This document shows positions 11,939-24,142 of a stretch of DNA of 64,000 nt, piece by piece. The DNA is from Scedosporium boydii (lineage: Eukaryota; Ascomycota; Sordariomycetes; Microascales; Microascaceae). Each line of letters starts with the position of its first letter. Position 1 is the first letter of the stretch. The DNA is taken from NCBI GenBank assembly GCA_002221725.1, contig NJFT01000094.1:1-64000 (forward strand), written 5' to 3'. The position numbers and the translations under genes were made by a program. A model generated the notes under the pieces. The model was not told the DNA's origin. It did not search any database and saw only the letters and a list, made by a program, of their open reading frames with translations.

Positions 11939-12746
11939 ATGTTCTACCTCGGACTGCTCTTCGCTCTCCTGGCCTCGTTCCAGGTCGCAACCTGCGATGT
12001 TGCCGCCACCGCCGCACCGCACATTCGGGATGCCATTTGGTCCGGCCAAGGATGCCTGTCCTCTCGCAGCCTCCCCCTATTTGCAGAGGCCAACAGGCTC
12101 ATTGTCCAGATGCCCAAGTTTGTAGTCGTGGCGGGAGACCTGGATCTCGACTTCATCTCGTGCAGCTTGGTTGTCACAATGGACCAGGCAATTTCCGGGT
12201 ACCGGCTGGGCATCAGGTCCGTGGGCTTAGAGGGTTACTTGATGACGAATGGCACGATATCTATGGGAACGGCAAACAGAGTCACTTGGATCAATGCACC
12301 CCTACCTTCCGTATCGGTAAGCTATTAAACATTTCTAAAACTTCAGTCGCCACGGAAGATCGTGCATTTGCTAACTTCGCTTCCCTCTCCCCTTCTTTCT
12401 TTCTAAATGATAGATCAATCAGCCACCCCGGAGGATTATCCCAGGGACCGACGCACAACTGCAGCGTTTCAAGCAAACAATTGCGGTGCCTCCGGAGTTC
12501 GCCTCCCGCTGTTTCACTGTTGACGGGGCTGTAATGAACCAGTTAAACGTCGCATGGCTTGTTGAATTCATACCAATGGAAGAGGGCTCCTATGGTGCTT
12601 TCCTTGGCATGGCGGACTCGCCCGTCACAGGAACGATCGAGTTTGAGTGGATCCCGTGCGAGGTGCCTGCTGTTGAAATTGAGACAGGAGTAGACGAACC
12701 ACCGCAGCCGGAGCCTACATCGCCGACATCTCCTAGTGAAGGTTAG
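11939..12746 (+). CDS. Secreted DUF4360-like protein
   Basis: Small secreted protein of 236 aa, exons 11939-12316 and 12414-12746. The start at 11939 gives a clean signal peptide (MFYLGLLFALLASFQVATC); an in-frame ATG 45 bp upstream would hide it. The body has the layout of the fungal DUF4360 family: an early GQGC segment, a region around LIVQMPKFVVVAGDL followed by a single cysteine (SCSLVV), then GYRLGIRSVGLEGYL and a terminal WIPCE. It ends in a short Pro/Ser/Thr-rich tail. The family is common in secretomes of plant- and insect-associated fungi and has no established biochemical role. It converges with a second family-like gene at 12964-13656. Confidence 0.75.
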
Positions 12747-12963
12747 TGGTGAGCATGTCCTGGATCACTTTGCGAGAATAGAGTTGGGAGAGGGCACGGA
12801 GGCGGACAAGGGATGCCCGGGATAAGAGAGGAGAAACCTCCGAACGTTTATTGCTTTGCTTTGTCTTAATCCTAATTGTATATAATCTGCCGCACTCGGT
12901 CACGAAAAATAGGACTTCGACACCGCTAAATACAAAGGAAATTGGAGTAAGACCTCTGCACGT

Positions 12964-13656
12964 CTAACATGCGGTTGGCATCTCTAGGCCGATACTAAAA
13001 TCTTGGAGTGCCCATTCACCATATTCTTCGCCCTGGCCGTTCGTTACCATAAATGCACGAACTTCAACGGTGTACTGCAGATTCGATTGGTTTGCATCCC
13101 CGACCCAGGCTTCGACAGCGTTAGTCTGGTTCACAGTGTAAACGTCGTCGAGTGCGTTCACAACGTTTTCGTCGATAATGAGTTCGGGCGGGGAGCCTGG
13201 GGGCCCTTGGCCAGCTGATAGCACGTACGTGCTCGTAATCTTGGCCTGCATGCTACCATCCGTAGGCAATCGAAGGAAGCCGTGGTAAGCTGAGACAATG
13301 TTGGTTCGGCTACAACCGACAGGGAAATTCGCGAAGTAGAACCTGAACTGGCAGGAGGATTCGCGTCGAACGGACTGTGGGTCTTTAAGGGAGACGGCGG
13401 CGGTCCACTGATTTAGGCCAATAGTTGCGGAGGAGATCTTGTTGTCCTGTGGCTCGTTTAAGATTGAAGTGGTGAAACCACCCGCGGGACAAGCCTTGCA
13501 GGGACCGCCCTCGCAGACACCGTCGATGACTTCGATGCGTGTAACCGTAGGCTTGCTTTCTTGTCGGCCGCTCAACACGGAGGCGGAGTTGCCGGACTTG
13601 GGCGCTGCAAGGGCTAAGGCAGGGAGAGAGAGGAGAAGGTAGAGGAGGAGCTTCAT
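12964..13656 (-). CDS. Secreted DUF4360-like protein (divergent)
   Basis: Intronless 230-aa protein. The start at 13656 gives a typical signal peptide (MKLLLYLLLSLPALALAAP). An upstream in-frame ATG at 13773 would bury that hydrophobic stretch and lies near the TATA-like element. Features include a cysteine-rich CEGGPCKACPAGGF segment, then SSCQFRFYF and a Y-H-G-F-L-like stretch that parallels the cysteine and G-Y segments of DUF4360 proteins. It ends with a cysteine (PTAC). It may be a distant relative of the convergent neighbour, from which it is separated by only 217 bp. Function is unknown. Confidence 0.7.
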   Translation of the reverse strand: MKLLLYLLLSLPALALAAPKSGNSASVLSGRQESKPTVTRIEVIDGVCEGGPCKACPAGGFTTSILNEPQDNKISSATIGLNQWTAAVSLKDPQSVRRESSCQFRFYFANFPVGCSRTNIVSAYHGFLRLPTDGSMQAKITSTYVLSAGQGPPGSPPELIIDENVVNALDDVYTVNQTNAVEAWVGDANQSNLQYTVEVRAFMVTNGQGEEYGEWALQDFSIGLEMPTAC

Positions 13657-13792
13657 CGTTTTGTTTGAGAAGGACTTAGGGGTTGATAATGAAGACGACA
13701 GTGAGTTTGGTGTGGAGTATGGTGTATCTGGGCCACCTGTTAGAAAAGGTGGAGGAGAATGATAGAATGACAATGCCTAGGCCACGACCTCC

Positions 13793-13800
13793 TATTTATA
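13793..13800 (-). promoter_or_regulatory. TATA box of the 12964-13656 gene
   Basis: TATAAATA on the minus strand, about 140 nt upstream of the chosen ATG at 13656. It supports the downstream start over the ATG at 13773, which lies only about 20 nt from the box. Confidence 0.5.
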
Positions 13801-16711
13801 TTCATTCGACCATTTTGTCTGTTACACTCCATTGTCGTGGAAAATGCCCTTATCGAGTGTTTCCTTGAGTTAAACTCTCCTGCCCCTAACATCCAGGGAT
13901 GAGTGTACGATGGGATCTCACCAGCCCCTGCTCATAGGTGCATCATGGGCAGTATGGACTGCGAAGTTTGCTTCTCTCACAGTCGGAATTTCCACCGCCA
14001 ACGCTTAACACCATTTCAAATTACAGGGTCAAAGCCCAAGGAACATGGATACGTAAATCAGCCACAGCATAAACGCTTGGGTTACACGATATTCCACGGT
14101 GACGTGTGGACCGAAAGCGGGCAAGGTTAATTGACCGAGGTGCCCCTGCGATACACGCCGAAAAGATCGGTCTAGCAGGGCATACGAGGAAGAGGAAGTG
14201 GCATTGCCTCAATGGTTTCCACGGTAGGTTCACCGCGCCCGTGCGCACGGTGACATGGGGAGCCTCCTTGCAGTCGTTGGGGGATGCTCGGTGTGGCTTG
14301 GGGGAGGAAGGGAGGGGAGTTTGATAGTCAAGGCCGTGCTGCATCGTAGCCAGGCTCCAACAATCGGCAGTGTTACGAGGAGGTAGACAGGGAGAGAGAG
14401 GCCCGAGCAGTTTGCTAATAAAATGGCAGGTAACACAAGATGCATGAAGTGTCCAAGCAATCAGAAAACTGCGCACCAACGCATTGAAGGAATCAGCCAC
14501 CGATATTCGAGCAGGGTTACTTAGAAATTTCCCATTAAGATGCACTACTGAAATGACTCAGCGCTGAGTTCGGTGAACATGGCGAATATTGCACCCTGTT
14601 TCGTCCTCTGAACCCGACTTTCCCACCACGAGAGGGTCCAACAGATTGGGTAGCTCGTCCTGTACTGTAAATGCAGATCTTGGGCTAGGACTTGACGGCG
14701 CATCAGAAACTTTTGTTAGGAAGCAAGACTCAGTGGCTGCTGACACCGAAAGGGGCTGCAAATTTGCCCACTAGAACCAAGTGACGTTGAAGACGTCGAG
14801 GGTCGTTGGCTGGGCATCCGAGATGGAATTTCCCTTAACCCTGATTGCTTTCGGAGCCCGGGGAATGACATGAGGTGCAAATGGTGGTTTGGGTCTGCAT
14901 ATGGCGGTTTGAGCCGCTCTCCTGATTAGTCCTCAAATGAAATTGGTTGGTTGGTACACGGGATGAGTCCCAGATTACTCAAGGAATGAGCGGTGGCATC
15001 GCATCATAACTAGACATGTTATTGGAAATGATTGTTAAGGAACTGGTGCATGGTCAGGCACTACAGCCGTCGCTTATACTCCCGCCCAGGTGAGCATTGC
15101 TCCATACGGTTAACCTACGACTGCGCATTACTGTTGCAACGCCCCCTCCCCCCTTTCTAAAATACGCCATCATAGACGGCGCAGATTTCTATGAACCTTG
15201 TTGCCTGTTGGCCCTGTTGGTCCCATCAGTTCTTTTCCCGGACCTTGCTCCCAAACGTCCGAGACTGCCAACTTGTGTTGAGTACGGTCACTTCTTCACT
15301 TCCTACCGGAAGCAATTTTGCTCCTCTCCTGGGCCGGACCAGCCCTCGATATCCCCGACTCGAAGGTCAGTCGGCGACGTTTGATTCGAAGATTGAAGGT
15401 ACCCTGATGAAACTGTTTCGTCTAAGAACTACGCCTGGAATAAGGAGCGGTAATGGGTGATGCGGATAGACCTTGGGCATTTTAAGCTCGTCAGTTACAC
15501 CGCGGCTAAAGCGCCGGATGTGATGAGATGTTGAGTTATTTGTGCCGTGTTTTTTCAATAGCGAGTGATTTCGGTCATGGCTGTGAGGTGAAAGACATGT
15601 GTCAGTTCGGCAATACCTAAGAGAACCGGAACTAGAAAGCCGTGTTACGTTACCAGAGGGTTGTAGATGGTCGCCTCATGGAAAAGCATATCCTTACGGG
15701 CCCATTGAACTCATTTCGCCGCGAAGATGTATCCCAATCCTGAGAGAGTGAGTTTTGGGAACGAATAGGTGGCGCCACAATACAGCGTTCGTGTTCAAAG
15801 ACCTGGTCGAGATAGTTTCCGGGTGGTGTCCTGATGCCGTTGCACGAGACCTGCGCAGAGAATGAAGGAAAGATGGAGAACAACGTTCGGGCATTTCGAG
15901 TCAGCCACATCGCCTGACGCATGCCCCAATAGACAAACCTGGGTGCAGTATGGTAGTAGTGGCGACTTGATTCTGCACCGACGTCGCGCCGTTCCGGTAG
16001 AAGATTCCTGTCGACTTCTCCCTGGCGGATTGTCTGATTGAGCTGCTGTGGCGTTAAAACTCAAATTCGACGGTACATAGCCTCGTTTCTCCCGTGATTT
16101 CCGACGATCTGACGTACCACCATCGCTACTCTCATCATCATCGTCCCTTCTTGCCCCTGGCCGTAAAGTAAAATCCACGCCAGGGTTAAGCGCAAGCTTA
16201 GGCGTAACTTCCTCTCGGGGCAAGGGCCACGAGGTTAGGTTGATCTTGGCGTTCTGAACCGAGTGTAAACCACAATGAAATAATACTTATCTCGTTAATT
16301 GATCCCTAGAGAGATCTCGCCTTGTATCTCCGGTATTATATATTTACGCAAGTCTTGCTCAGACTGTCGGCCAGCCATACTCTGTGATTGCCTTCGAAAG
16401 GCAAGAAATATGAATACACAGCAAACCCGAGTAGGCTCACTCCTATCAAGGATGTTTTTGGCGAGTTTGAAAGTGGGCCATATTGTAATTAAATGCCTAC
16501 GGGCTACTCTTCTGCTATCTGTCTCTGATCCTCACCTGAGATGGAGGCATGATTCACTCTCCAAAGGCCCCTGCGGCAAGAGTACAAAGTAAATATAACA
16601 TGGCCGTCCTTCCCATTTTGCGAGACTTCTAAAACATATCATGTGAAAAGGTGTTAGTCACTTCCATTCTGTAGTCAATCAACCTCTCCTGACCAATGTA
16701 TCCTTGGCTTC
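13801..16711. other. Intergenic, left flank of the diterpene cluster
   Basis: About 2.9 kb without a recognisable gene. Open frames of 140-175 codons exist (14021-14545 and 15795-16223, both minus), but neither shows family resemblance, plausible splicing to a neighbour or a signal peptide. I see no repeat or RNA gene. Confidence 0.4.
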
Positions 16712-18147
16712 TCAAGCTCCCCTTCTACGCCTGATCAGAAGTGCCGCGTCCGTATCGACGTATGGGAACTCATCGATATTCCTATTAACCGGTCTCGATC
16801 TTCCCTCTGGATATTTAAACTCGTACCTTAGGAGAAGTGTGGCGAGAATCATCTTAAGCTCATCGGACGCGAGAAATCGACCCGGACACGACCAAGCACC
16901 GTACCCAAAATGCATATGACTTTTGTCCACAGTCGCGTGCTGGTGCTTCATTACCTCAGCGGGGCTCTGTTGGCGTAGTTTGTAGTATCGCAGACCGTCG
17001 AAGACCGAGGCGTTAGGGACCACGGAAGGGTCGTTGGAGACGGCATCTGGCGTGACGCAGAGGTGCGTGCCGTGGCGGAAGTGGGAGCCGTCTTGGAGAG
17101 TGACACCATCCGGATCCTCCACAACGCGGTGGAATGACACTTTTGGTGAAGCACGGATGTTAGACGCCATAGGCTGAGAGTATGATGGGTATTGTCACCG
17201 TGGGCGACTTACGTAGACTTGGGGGATTCCACCTCTGGGATCTAGATGGAAAAGGCGCGATTTGCACTTAGTACCAGCCATAACGTTAGGACGCGGATGT
17301 ATCTTGCGGAAGCGCTTACTCTCTTAGCAAGCTATCCAGCTTCTGTAGTTTGCTGAGTGTCGGCTTTCCCCAAGTCTCCCTTTCCCCTTGGAAGGCCTCG
17401 GCAGCTTCATCGCGGATCTCTTTGAGATACTGGGGCCTAGCAACCAGATCCAACAGCGCATGAGAACCAGCAGCGGCGGTACTATGGCCGGAGATTGAAG
17501 TTATGACAAGCTGCCGATGGGCGAGATTCTCGGGGTGGCTATCTCTGCCGCCTGGTGTGGATAGGTCCATCATACCCTGTAACAGGTCAAGTGGTTTCTT
17601 ATAGTCCGAGTCGGTGCCCTCTAGGTGTCTTCTACGTTCGATTTCAGGGACGAGGATTTGTTTTCCACGACGAATTGATGCTTTGCACTTCCACGAGGAT
17701 GGGAGGAGAAAGTTCAGCATGGGACGAACCACTGGCGGGACGGACCTAACAGCCATTTGTGTGATTACTACTATCAGAAATGTTAGTCGAACACGGTCTC
17801 CCCAGGTAGAACAGTCGCCATCGCCATTGATCGATGGGAAGATATTACTGTTATCGGAGTGGCTAAAGGCCGTCTTTAGCCATTCCTCGTCGCGACACAG
17901 GGGGAGTCCAACGAAAACACGATTTGTTATCCGGCCCACTACTCTCAAGAAGAGAGGTGCAAGAGGGAGTGAAGCCCAATCTAGCAACAGTTAGTCTCGC
18001 CGTGAAATATATTTTCAGGGACTTATTGAGTAGAAGATTACCTTCGCAGTGCGGCAATTCCTGTTGAAGGGCGTAGTCAAGCTCATCTATCATGGCGGAG
18101 GATAACTTGGCTAAATTTGGGGTGACTTTGGTCTAGATTAAGAGAGT

Positions 18148-18182
<35 letters not shown>

Positions 18183-18803
18183 AAAAAATCTGGACCTCGA
18201 GAAACCGGCTGATCTTCCATATTACCTGAATAGCTCGCGTGGCAATGTCGCTTTCGGCAAGAATATTTATACCACTATAGTTGCCACCGAAATTCTAGAC
18301 CATGGATGAGTCCGATTAGCTAGGGCGTATTGCCGGGGAGGAAGACTAGTAAATCCTTACCTGGATTAAACCCTTGATACTACTCAGCCGCTTAGTTGGG
18401 GCGTTGTGTAGTTCGTCCAAGTATTTGCGCGGCAGGACAACCAAATCGCCATCACTTCTGGTAATTTTATGAATCCTATCTCTCCACTGAAGTGTGTTAA
18501 CAATAAGTGGGTGACTCTTGATACATTTAGTGAAGGTGTAGTTATGCTCACTTTAGAATATCCCTCGCTGATAATATCGGCGGCCCTTGTCTTGAAACGT
18601 ATTTGAACTAGAAATTTCGGTTCCAGTGGGTAGCGATACCCAGCGAATGGGGCTGAGAGGCCGCCAAATGCAGGGACGTAAAGCCAGGTACATACAACGA
18701 GCACTAAGACGGCAGCGACTACCTGGTCCCACGGAATTCCATAGAGCCCTGTTGTAGGAAGCCTACTTAAGGCATACTGTAGAAAGGTTCCGATTCTCGT
18801 CAT
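16712..18803 (-). CDS. Cytochrome P450, indole-diterpene cluster
   Basis: Membrane-anchored P450 monooxygenase of about 525 aa, presumably oxidising the indole-diterpene core. Minus-strand exons: 18803-18552, 18486-18361, 18294-18226, 18132-18042, 17980-17849, 17770-17320, 17241-17213 and 17139-16712; all junctions keep frame. An N-terminal transmembrane segment lies near residues 24-45. The K-helix ESQR (E374-R377) lies across the junction to a 29-nt micro-exon. The heme motif FGYGAWSCPGRF has its ligand at Cys468. The oxygen-binding I-helix region contains ISGHSTAAAGSH. The family fits PaxP/PaxQ/LtmK-type P450s, but the exact counterpart cannot be told. The intron at 18133-18225 holds a 32-nt A tract (a T tract in the transcript). 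First gene of the cluster. Confidence 0.85.
18149..18180 (+). repeat. A32 homopolymer in P450 intron
   Basis: Thirty-two A on the plus strand, followed by GAAAAAAA. On the coding strand it is an unusually long polypyrimidine tract before the TCTAG acceptor of the intron. Confidence 0.9.
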
Positions 18804-19506
18804 AGTGTTCTGGCAACTGTTTAGCTATTTTCATAAGCGGGTTCTGTACGCCGAAAAAAGATGAAGGAGAGGAAAAGAAGGGAAAAAAATCTCGGCGGGA
18901 TAAGGACAAGGTTGAAGCGCCTTTTATTATACATATGTTGAGGGGTGCTCCTATTAATTTGCGTAGACATCAGACGCGCAGCATAAACCCACCCGTAATC
19001 TGAGAAAAAACACTAATGTGGCGGAATCATTTGCTAGCTGGGTCTCTTCCTCATGGGGGCAAAAAGAAAAAAAAAAAAAAAAGTACTTATAGCGCGAATT
19101 ATGCGACATGTACTTCTGTTACCTGGCTACTGGAGGGTGGATGTATCGTTCCGGAGACACGGCGAATTTCTACGCTGGGTCATATCATCAACGAGGCTCA
19201 CTCGCCGATTTACAGATTTCTTTCACCTACTAGGCGCATGAGGGGTAGGTTGACGGGCTGAAATGTTTACGGACCAAGCGTACGCATATTTATAGACCAA
19301 ACTTCAGCATCCTCGGCAGATTGCGTCTGTTTAACATCGGAATGATGCTCTCGAGATACATTTAAATTCAATACCTATTTCGAGCCTCTAAATTCACATC
19401 ACTAGACTATGTGGTTGGAGGGATTACTTGGTTCGTTACGCCAATCGAAATACCAGACTAGTTTCCCCTCTTAACGTACGGTGTTGTCTGTGTCGTGGCT
19501 CTCGCC
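18804..19506. other. Intergenic within the cluster
   Basis: About 700 bp between the first P450 and the DMATS gene, both on the minus strand. It holds the P450 promoter and the DMATS 3' end. A short A15-like tract lies near 19068-19082. No gene is seen. Confidence 0.5.
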
Positions 19507-20963
19507 TCAGTCTTCTGCCGCCAGAGGTAAGCTGAAGTACAAAGTCTGGTATACCCCATTCTTCTCGGAATAGAGGAACGATGCATCGTGATGGATTGGG
19601 CTCTTCCGGTTGTGGTTGGCCGGCCCGCTGTTAAGCAAAAAAAGTTAGCTTGACGGATACAGGCCTGAGGATAATGAAAAGTAGGTTGGGTACATACAAG
19701 GCGCTCTCAAAGGCTTTCTTATACCTCCCCTCATGACCCCACGCTTGGCCACACTTACGGAAAACCTCCTCGTAATTCCGCACCGTCTCCTCGTCGCTCC
19801 GCACATAGTTCCATGTGGGTAAATAGGTCTTGACCTCAGGATACGTGTCGCCGGGTCTCATCTCGAAACTGATATACAAGCTCTGGAGAGAGGGGTAGTT
19901 TAGAGGCTTGTTGTAATCGTCATCCGTGATCCCTTCGGGCTGCTGGAGGAGGAGGTGCCAGAATTCCCGCAGGATATCCAGGCCTTTCATTGTAGTCTCA
20001 TCCTGGAGACGGCCACCTAGAGTCACGTAGTCGCGCACCGTGTTGAAGGAGTTGCTCTTGGTATGGACGTAGAGTTTGACTCTCGCGTCCGAGAGGGAAG
20101 CGTCATCGACGCAGTCGATTCCCACAAGCTCAATCGTCGAAGACGCCCCACGGTCGTCAAGGAATCTGTTTCATGAATAGAATAAGTCATAATGCGTTAT
20201 TGGTGAACGTAGAGAAGAAGGGAGAGAGAAAAAAAAATAAGCGCAAAGTCGTCGCTTGATAAAGTCTTTCAACATACTGTGAAACAATGTCGATCGCCTC
20301 CTCATTCATAGCAGGCTTCAGACTGCGAAGGGCATTCCAAACAATCTCGTTTACCGGCCTTTCGGTCGCTATCTCCTTGGATTTTGGATTGAAGTAGACC
20401 TTAGTTGATATTTTCGGCCCTTTCAAATCAAAGGCGACGAACGAGAAGGGAAGTCGCTTCACGGTGGAAATGTCTGCCTCCCCCGAACTGTTACTGGCTA
20501 GCCATTTAGGGAGCTTCGCCTGGACATCTCGAACCTCCTCGAATGTCAGAGCGAACGCAGGTAGAAATGCGTCACTCCATCGAGTACTGAAGCCAAAGAC
20601 CTTTGAGAGATAGGACAGTATTTCTCGCGCAGCGTCCACGGCAAATGGGTCGCTGTCGCTGCCGCCCTTAGGGCCGAGAAGCTCCCAGCAATAGCGCACG
20701 ATAGGCTTGCCAGCGCTGAGGTTGAGGCTGGGTTGAAACGGAGAGCCACCGGTTGTCAAATAAGAGCGAGTGTGCGCCAGGGACGGTCTCGGACCAAGAT
20801 TTGGAAGCACATGCTCGGCCAAGAGACGCAGCTGCGCTTCTTCATCGGCCGATGAGTAGGACTCAGTTGATCTCAGAAGAGAGGCGAGGACGGGCATGGC
20901 ATGGCGCGACCAGTAGTCCAAGTCTGCTGGGTCTGATCTAATGTTTCGCTCCGGGACGGTCAT
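19507..20963 (-). CDS. DMATS-type aromatic prenyltransferase, indole-diterpene cluster
   Basis: Soluble ABBA-fold prenyltransferase of about 424 aa. Minus-strand exons 20963-20278, 20165-19698 and 19627-19507. Family hallmarks are the N-terminal YWxxHAMPVLASLL-like stretch, YLTTGGSPFQPSLN, a SFVAFDLKGP segment near the first strand pair, the KLYVHTKSNSF motif, and the C-terminal YQTLYFSLP end. The length is normal. Its nearest role models are PaxD/AtmD and LtmF/TerF enzymes, which add dimethylallyl groups to the indole ring or the terpene oxygen of an indole diterpene. Which position it uses cannot be read from sequence. It lies between two P450 genes on the same strand, supporting a late tailoring role. 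Confidence 0.88.
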
Positions 20964-22278
20964 TGTGCCTGTAGAACTCGGGGTGCGAGGAAGACAGAAA
21001 AAAAAAAAAGAGAGAGAAAGAAAAAAGCAGTAATCAAAGATGGAGGCAGCGCAGACAAGCGAGATCTTTGCAATGGGCGGTGGAGAGGGGCCTTGGAATA
21101 TAGTAGAGTCGTAGGTAATTTCGGGCTTTTAAGAGTGTAGCCAGCGACAATTAAGATCGGAGAAGACGGAATTAATGCTTGATATGGCACACCGCGCCGA
21201 GGTCGGTGGAGGATATGGAAGATCAGAACTTGCCCGTTCAATGAAAATGACCTCCCGTCGGTCTCGCAGTGCTAGCCAGCCACGAATATCTGAATCGGCG
21301 TCCATTAGCCAAAGCAAGCAGGAAGCACCTAACCTAGGGTACACATGCATCTCACCTCGATACAAAGGTGGATCATGGGCTGAAGAGTTGTAGTGACAGT
21401 GGCTAGCGGAGGTGAAACAAAGATGCATATCCGTCATCAAGAGATGTAATGGTTTTCCGCTGTCCTGCCAGTCGATAGTATCCGGGCCGATATGCGAGGA
21501 ATACCTTGGGGCGGGCTGCATACCCGGGGCCCTTTTTGTATGGTGTGTTGCTGTTTTCAGCCCTTCTCTAGTCGCCGATCTTATCATTTCTTTCTGTTGA
21601 GACCCTCATGTAAACAAATTTCTCGAGGATTTTTGTTGAGGGTCTGAGGAAGTCGTTTATCCATTACTGAAACGCTAAGGGTCGAGATCAGGGCATTCTG
21701 ATAGGAGTGGAATACCAGTGGAGGTAGTGGCCGATCTCGTTCCAAATTATCTCCCTCCGTTGGTGCTCTGTCGCAACGTTGACCGCGTACACTCCTTCCG
21801 ACCCCTTCTGCATGGTCTGAGGGCGCAGATTTAGACGCCGTAGTAGAGGGTGGTGTAATGCAACAGCGGGCCTCCTTCTCGGGTAACCTCTTGACGTCTC
21901 TCGACCCCTTGACTGTTTCATCAAGTAAGGCTATCTACTGAGGGCTCAAGTTTGACAGTGAATCTTGAGTGTTAAGGGAGCTTTAGCCAAGGTGTCCATT
22001 GGATACTACATAACCGGTGGGGGGAACTTGGCGAGGTTGCTCGTAAATTTAGAATTCACCCATTGTTTGGAAGAGACGAACTCCTTTCAAGCGAGGAAAT
22101 ATTCACATTTTAGACCACATCGTCGCATCTCACTTCCTCACTCGGGCCGAGAAACGCAAGGCGTGGCTCGTTGATCGTCTTCTGTAGACCAGCTCTTTCG
22201 GCATACTCAAAATTTCCTAGGTACATGAAGGAATGAACGAATCCAAGACATAGTGTGTTTATATTTATGAGGGAAAAG
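20964..22278. other. Intergenic within the cluster
   Basis: About 1.3 kb between the DMATS gene and the second P450, both minus-strand. It contains the DMATS promoter with purine-rich A/AG runs near 20998-21025. Open frames here lack family features. Confidence 0.5.
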
Positions 22279-24142
22279 CTACGTCCGCCGCCGGCGTCGG
22301 AAGAGAACCAGGGCATCTCGGTTAGGAAGGATCTTGTCACCTTGAATCATGTTTGGTGGGCGAAATGTCCCACTTCCGTCCTCCAGTTTGAAATCATACT
22401 CCAGCAGCAGTCGACTCGTGATTGCTTTGATCATGTACTGGCACCGATGGGCAGGTTGTTAGCAAAATGATTGTTATCATGACCAAGGTGCCTATGCCTG
22501 GACCAGAAAAGGCAATAAACCCTGAAAACTTAGCAATCGGGCTATACATACGGATGCGAAGAATCGTCCCGGGCAAGCGTATCTACCGAGACCAAAATGT
22601 AAATTGGACGCGCTACTGTGCGCAAACGATGCAGATGCGCCTGGCTGATGGGCCCAGCGAAGTGGATCGAACGACTGGGCGCTGTCAATGGTGCTGTCGT
22701 CCATGTTGATCCTTCTCGCCAACACTCCAATCTGCTGCCCTGGTTGAAGCTTGTAGCCGTCAGAAAGGGAGATTGGCTCCCGAACGACGCGTCGGAAGGT
22801 AACTGCGAAACGGTAATTAGAGGGGCAATACATCACCCTCCAAGGACAGCTCGAAACTCACATTCTCCGACTGGGTTGAACCGCTGTGACTCTCTCATTA
22901 GACTATCCAGACGGCGCATTTCAAGCATGGTCTTCTGGCTGATTCCTTCTTCCCAACCCGACGCTAAGATCTCTTCCTGCTCCTTTGTCAATGATTCCCG
23001 CAACGTAGGGTTGGCGATCACGTCAAATAGCATGTGAGTAGTGGCCATCGCAGTGGTGTGAACGACAGCCATACTCAGGATCCCGAGGGTGCGATGCGCC
23101 AATGCTTCCGGCTTCGACTCCTCCTCGGTCCGAGCTAATTCCATGCACCATCCCAGAAAGTCGTCGTGGGTCTCCTCGGGACATGCGCGTCGTCTCTCAA
23201 CTTCTGAGCCCAGCAGCTTTTGTACATAGACCAGCTGCTCACGAGCGTCGGATATGCTAGGCACCAAGGCTCCAAAGAGGGATCCAATAGTGCTCCCGAG
23301 ATTTCGAAATGAGGCAATTGTGTTAAAAGTATTGCGGCTAAATGAGGCAGAAGTCTCCAGAAAGGTCTCGTCACGGCAAATGGGCTCGCCGACAAAGGCT
23401 CTGGCCGCGGCCCGAGTCGACAGTTCCAGTACCATATCATACACGCTAGCAGGAATCCAGTCACCTATATGTTCAGCACGTAAGTTAAGGAGGTCCCAGG
23501 AGACACATTGGTTATACGCATGCTGTTACATATACGTACCATCGTCACTGGTAGGCAATACTTTGTCAAAGGCAAATTTCAGCTCGTCGATTACCATCGG
23601 AATTATTTTCGCTACCAAATTTGTCAGGAGAAATGTGCATAATCATGTCGGCCATTGTGAGAACTTACGAAGTCCTGGAGTCAGTCGACGATGGATGGCG
23701 TCTGAGTGCAGCTCGCTCCCAAGCAATATGCTGGTGAGGCTACCCGCATTGTCGTCGAAGCTTGCCGTGAGAGGGTCTAACTTATCGTTCGTTACGGAAC
23801 GCAGTTCCGAGACATATTTCAATGGGAGAACGACGAGGTCCATGTCCATCTTGAGAAGTCTGAACGGGCGGTCCTTGTACTGAAAATAGCCGTCCGTCAG
23901 TCAGGAAGCTCCCTAAAATTCGTAATCCCCGAGCGATCCCCTACCTTTTGATATCCCCTTGTAATCAACGATTGAGCGTTTTTGTTGTAGCTCAGCCGGT
24001 CCAAGAATTCCGGGAACAGAGCCGGCCATTGTCTAATCGTGGGTATGGAAAGTCCATTCTTGCGACGCCGGTCGACAATGTACAGTAATAGCATCCAGAA
24101 AAGGATAAGAGGGCCTTGGGCAAGTAGGAAGTTTGACGCCAT
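22279..24142 (-). CDS. Cytochrome P450, indole-diterpene cluster
   Basis: P450 of about 497 aa with an N-terminal membrane anchor starting at MASNFLLAQGPLILFW. Minus-strand exons: 24142-23945, 23879-23669, 23611-23540, 23464-22862, 22802-22552 and 22437-22279; frame is kept at each junction. Landmarks are a conserved SILLGSELH segment, the I-helix VVHTTAMATTH, ESQR (E352-R355) and the heme motif FGLGRYACPGRF with Cys438. It ends in a basic tail. The upstream ATG at 24319 was not used because the hydrophobic anchor begins at 24142. It shares a divergent intergenic region with the PaxM-like gene. It is close in style to the other two P450s, so the three are probably paralogous PaxP/PaxQ/LtmK-type enzymes. 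Confidence 0.85.

Noticed and set aside
14021..14545. 174-codon minus-strand frame
   Set aside because: Low-quality composition, no domain, no plausible splice partner; likely chance.
15795..16223. 142-codon minus-strand frame with an acidic/basic patch (RRDDDDESSDGG)
   Set aside because: Could be a lone exon, but no partner exon or family was found.
17140..17170. ATG at 17170 as start of the P450 C-terminal exon
   Set aside because: This sequence lies in an intron; splicing to 17139 joins the K-helix to the next block in frame.
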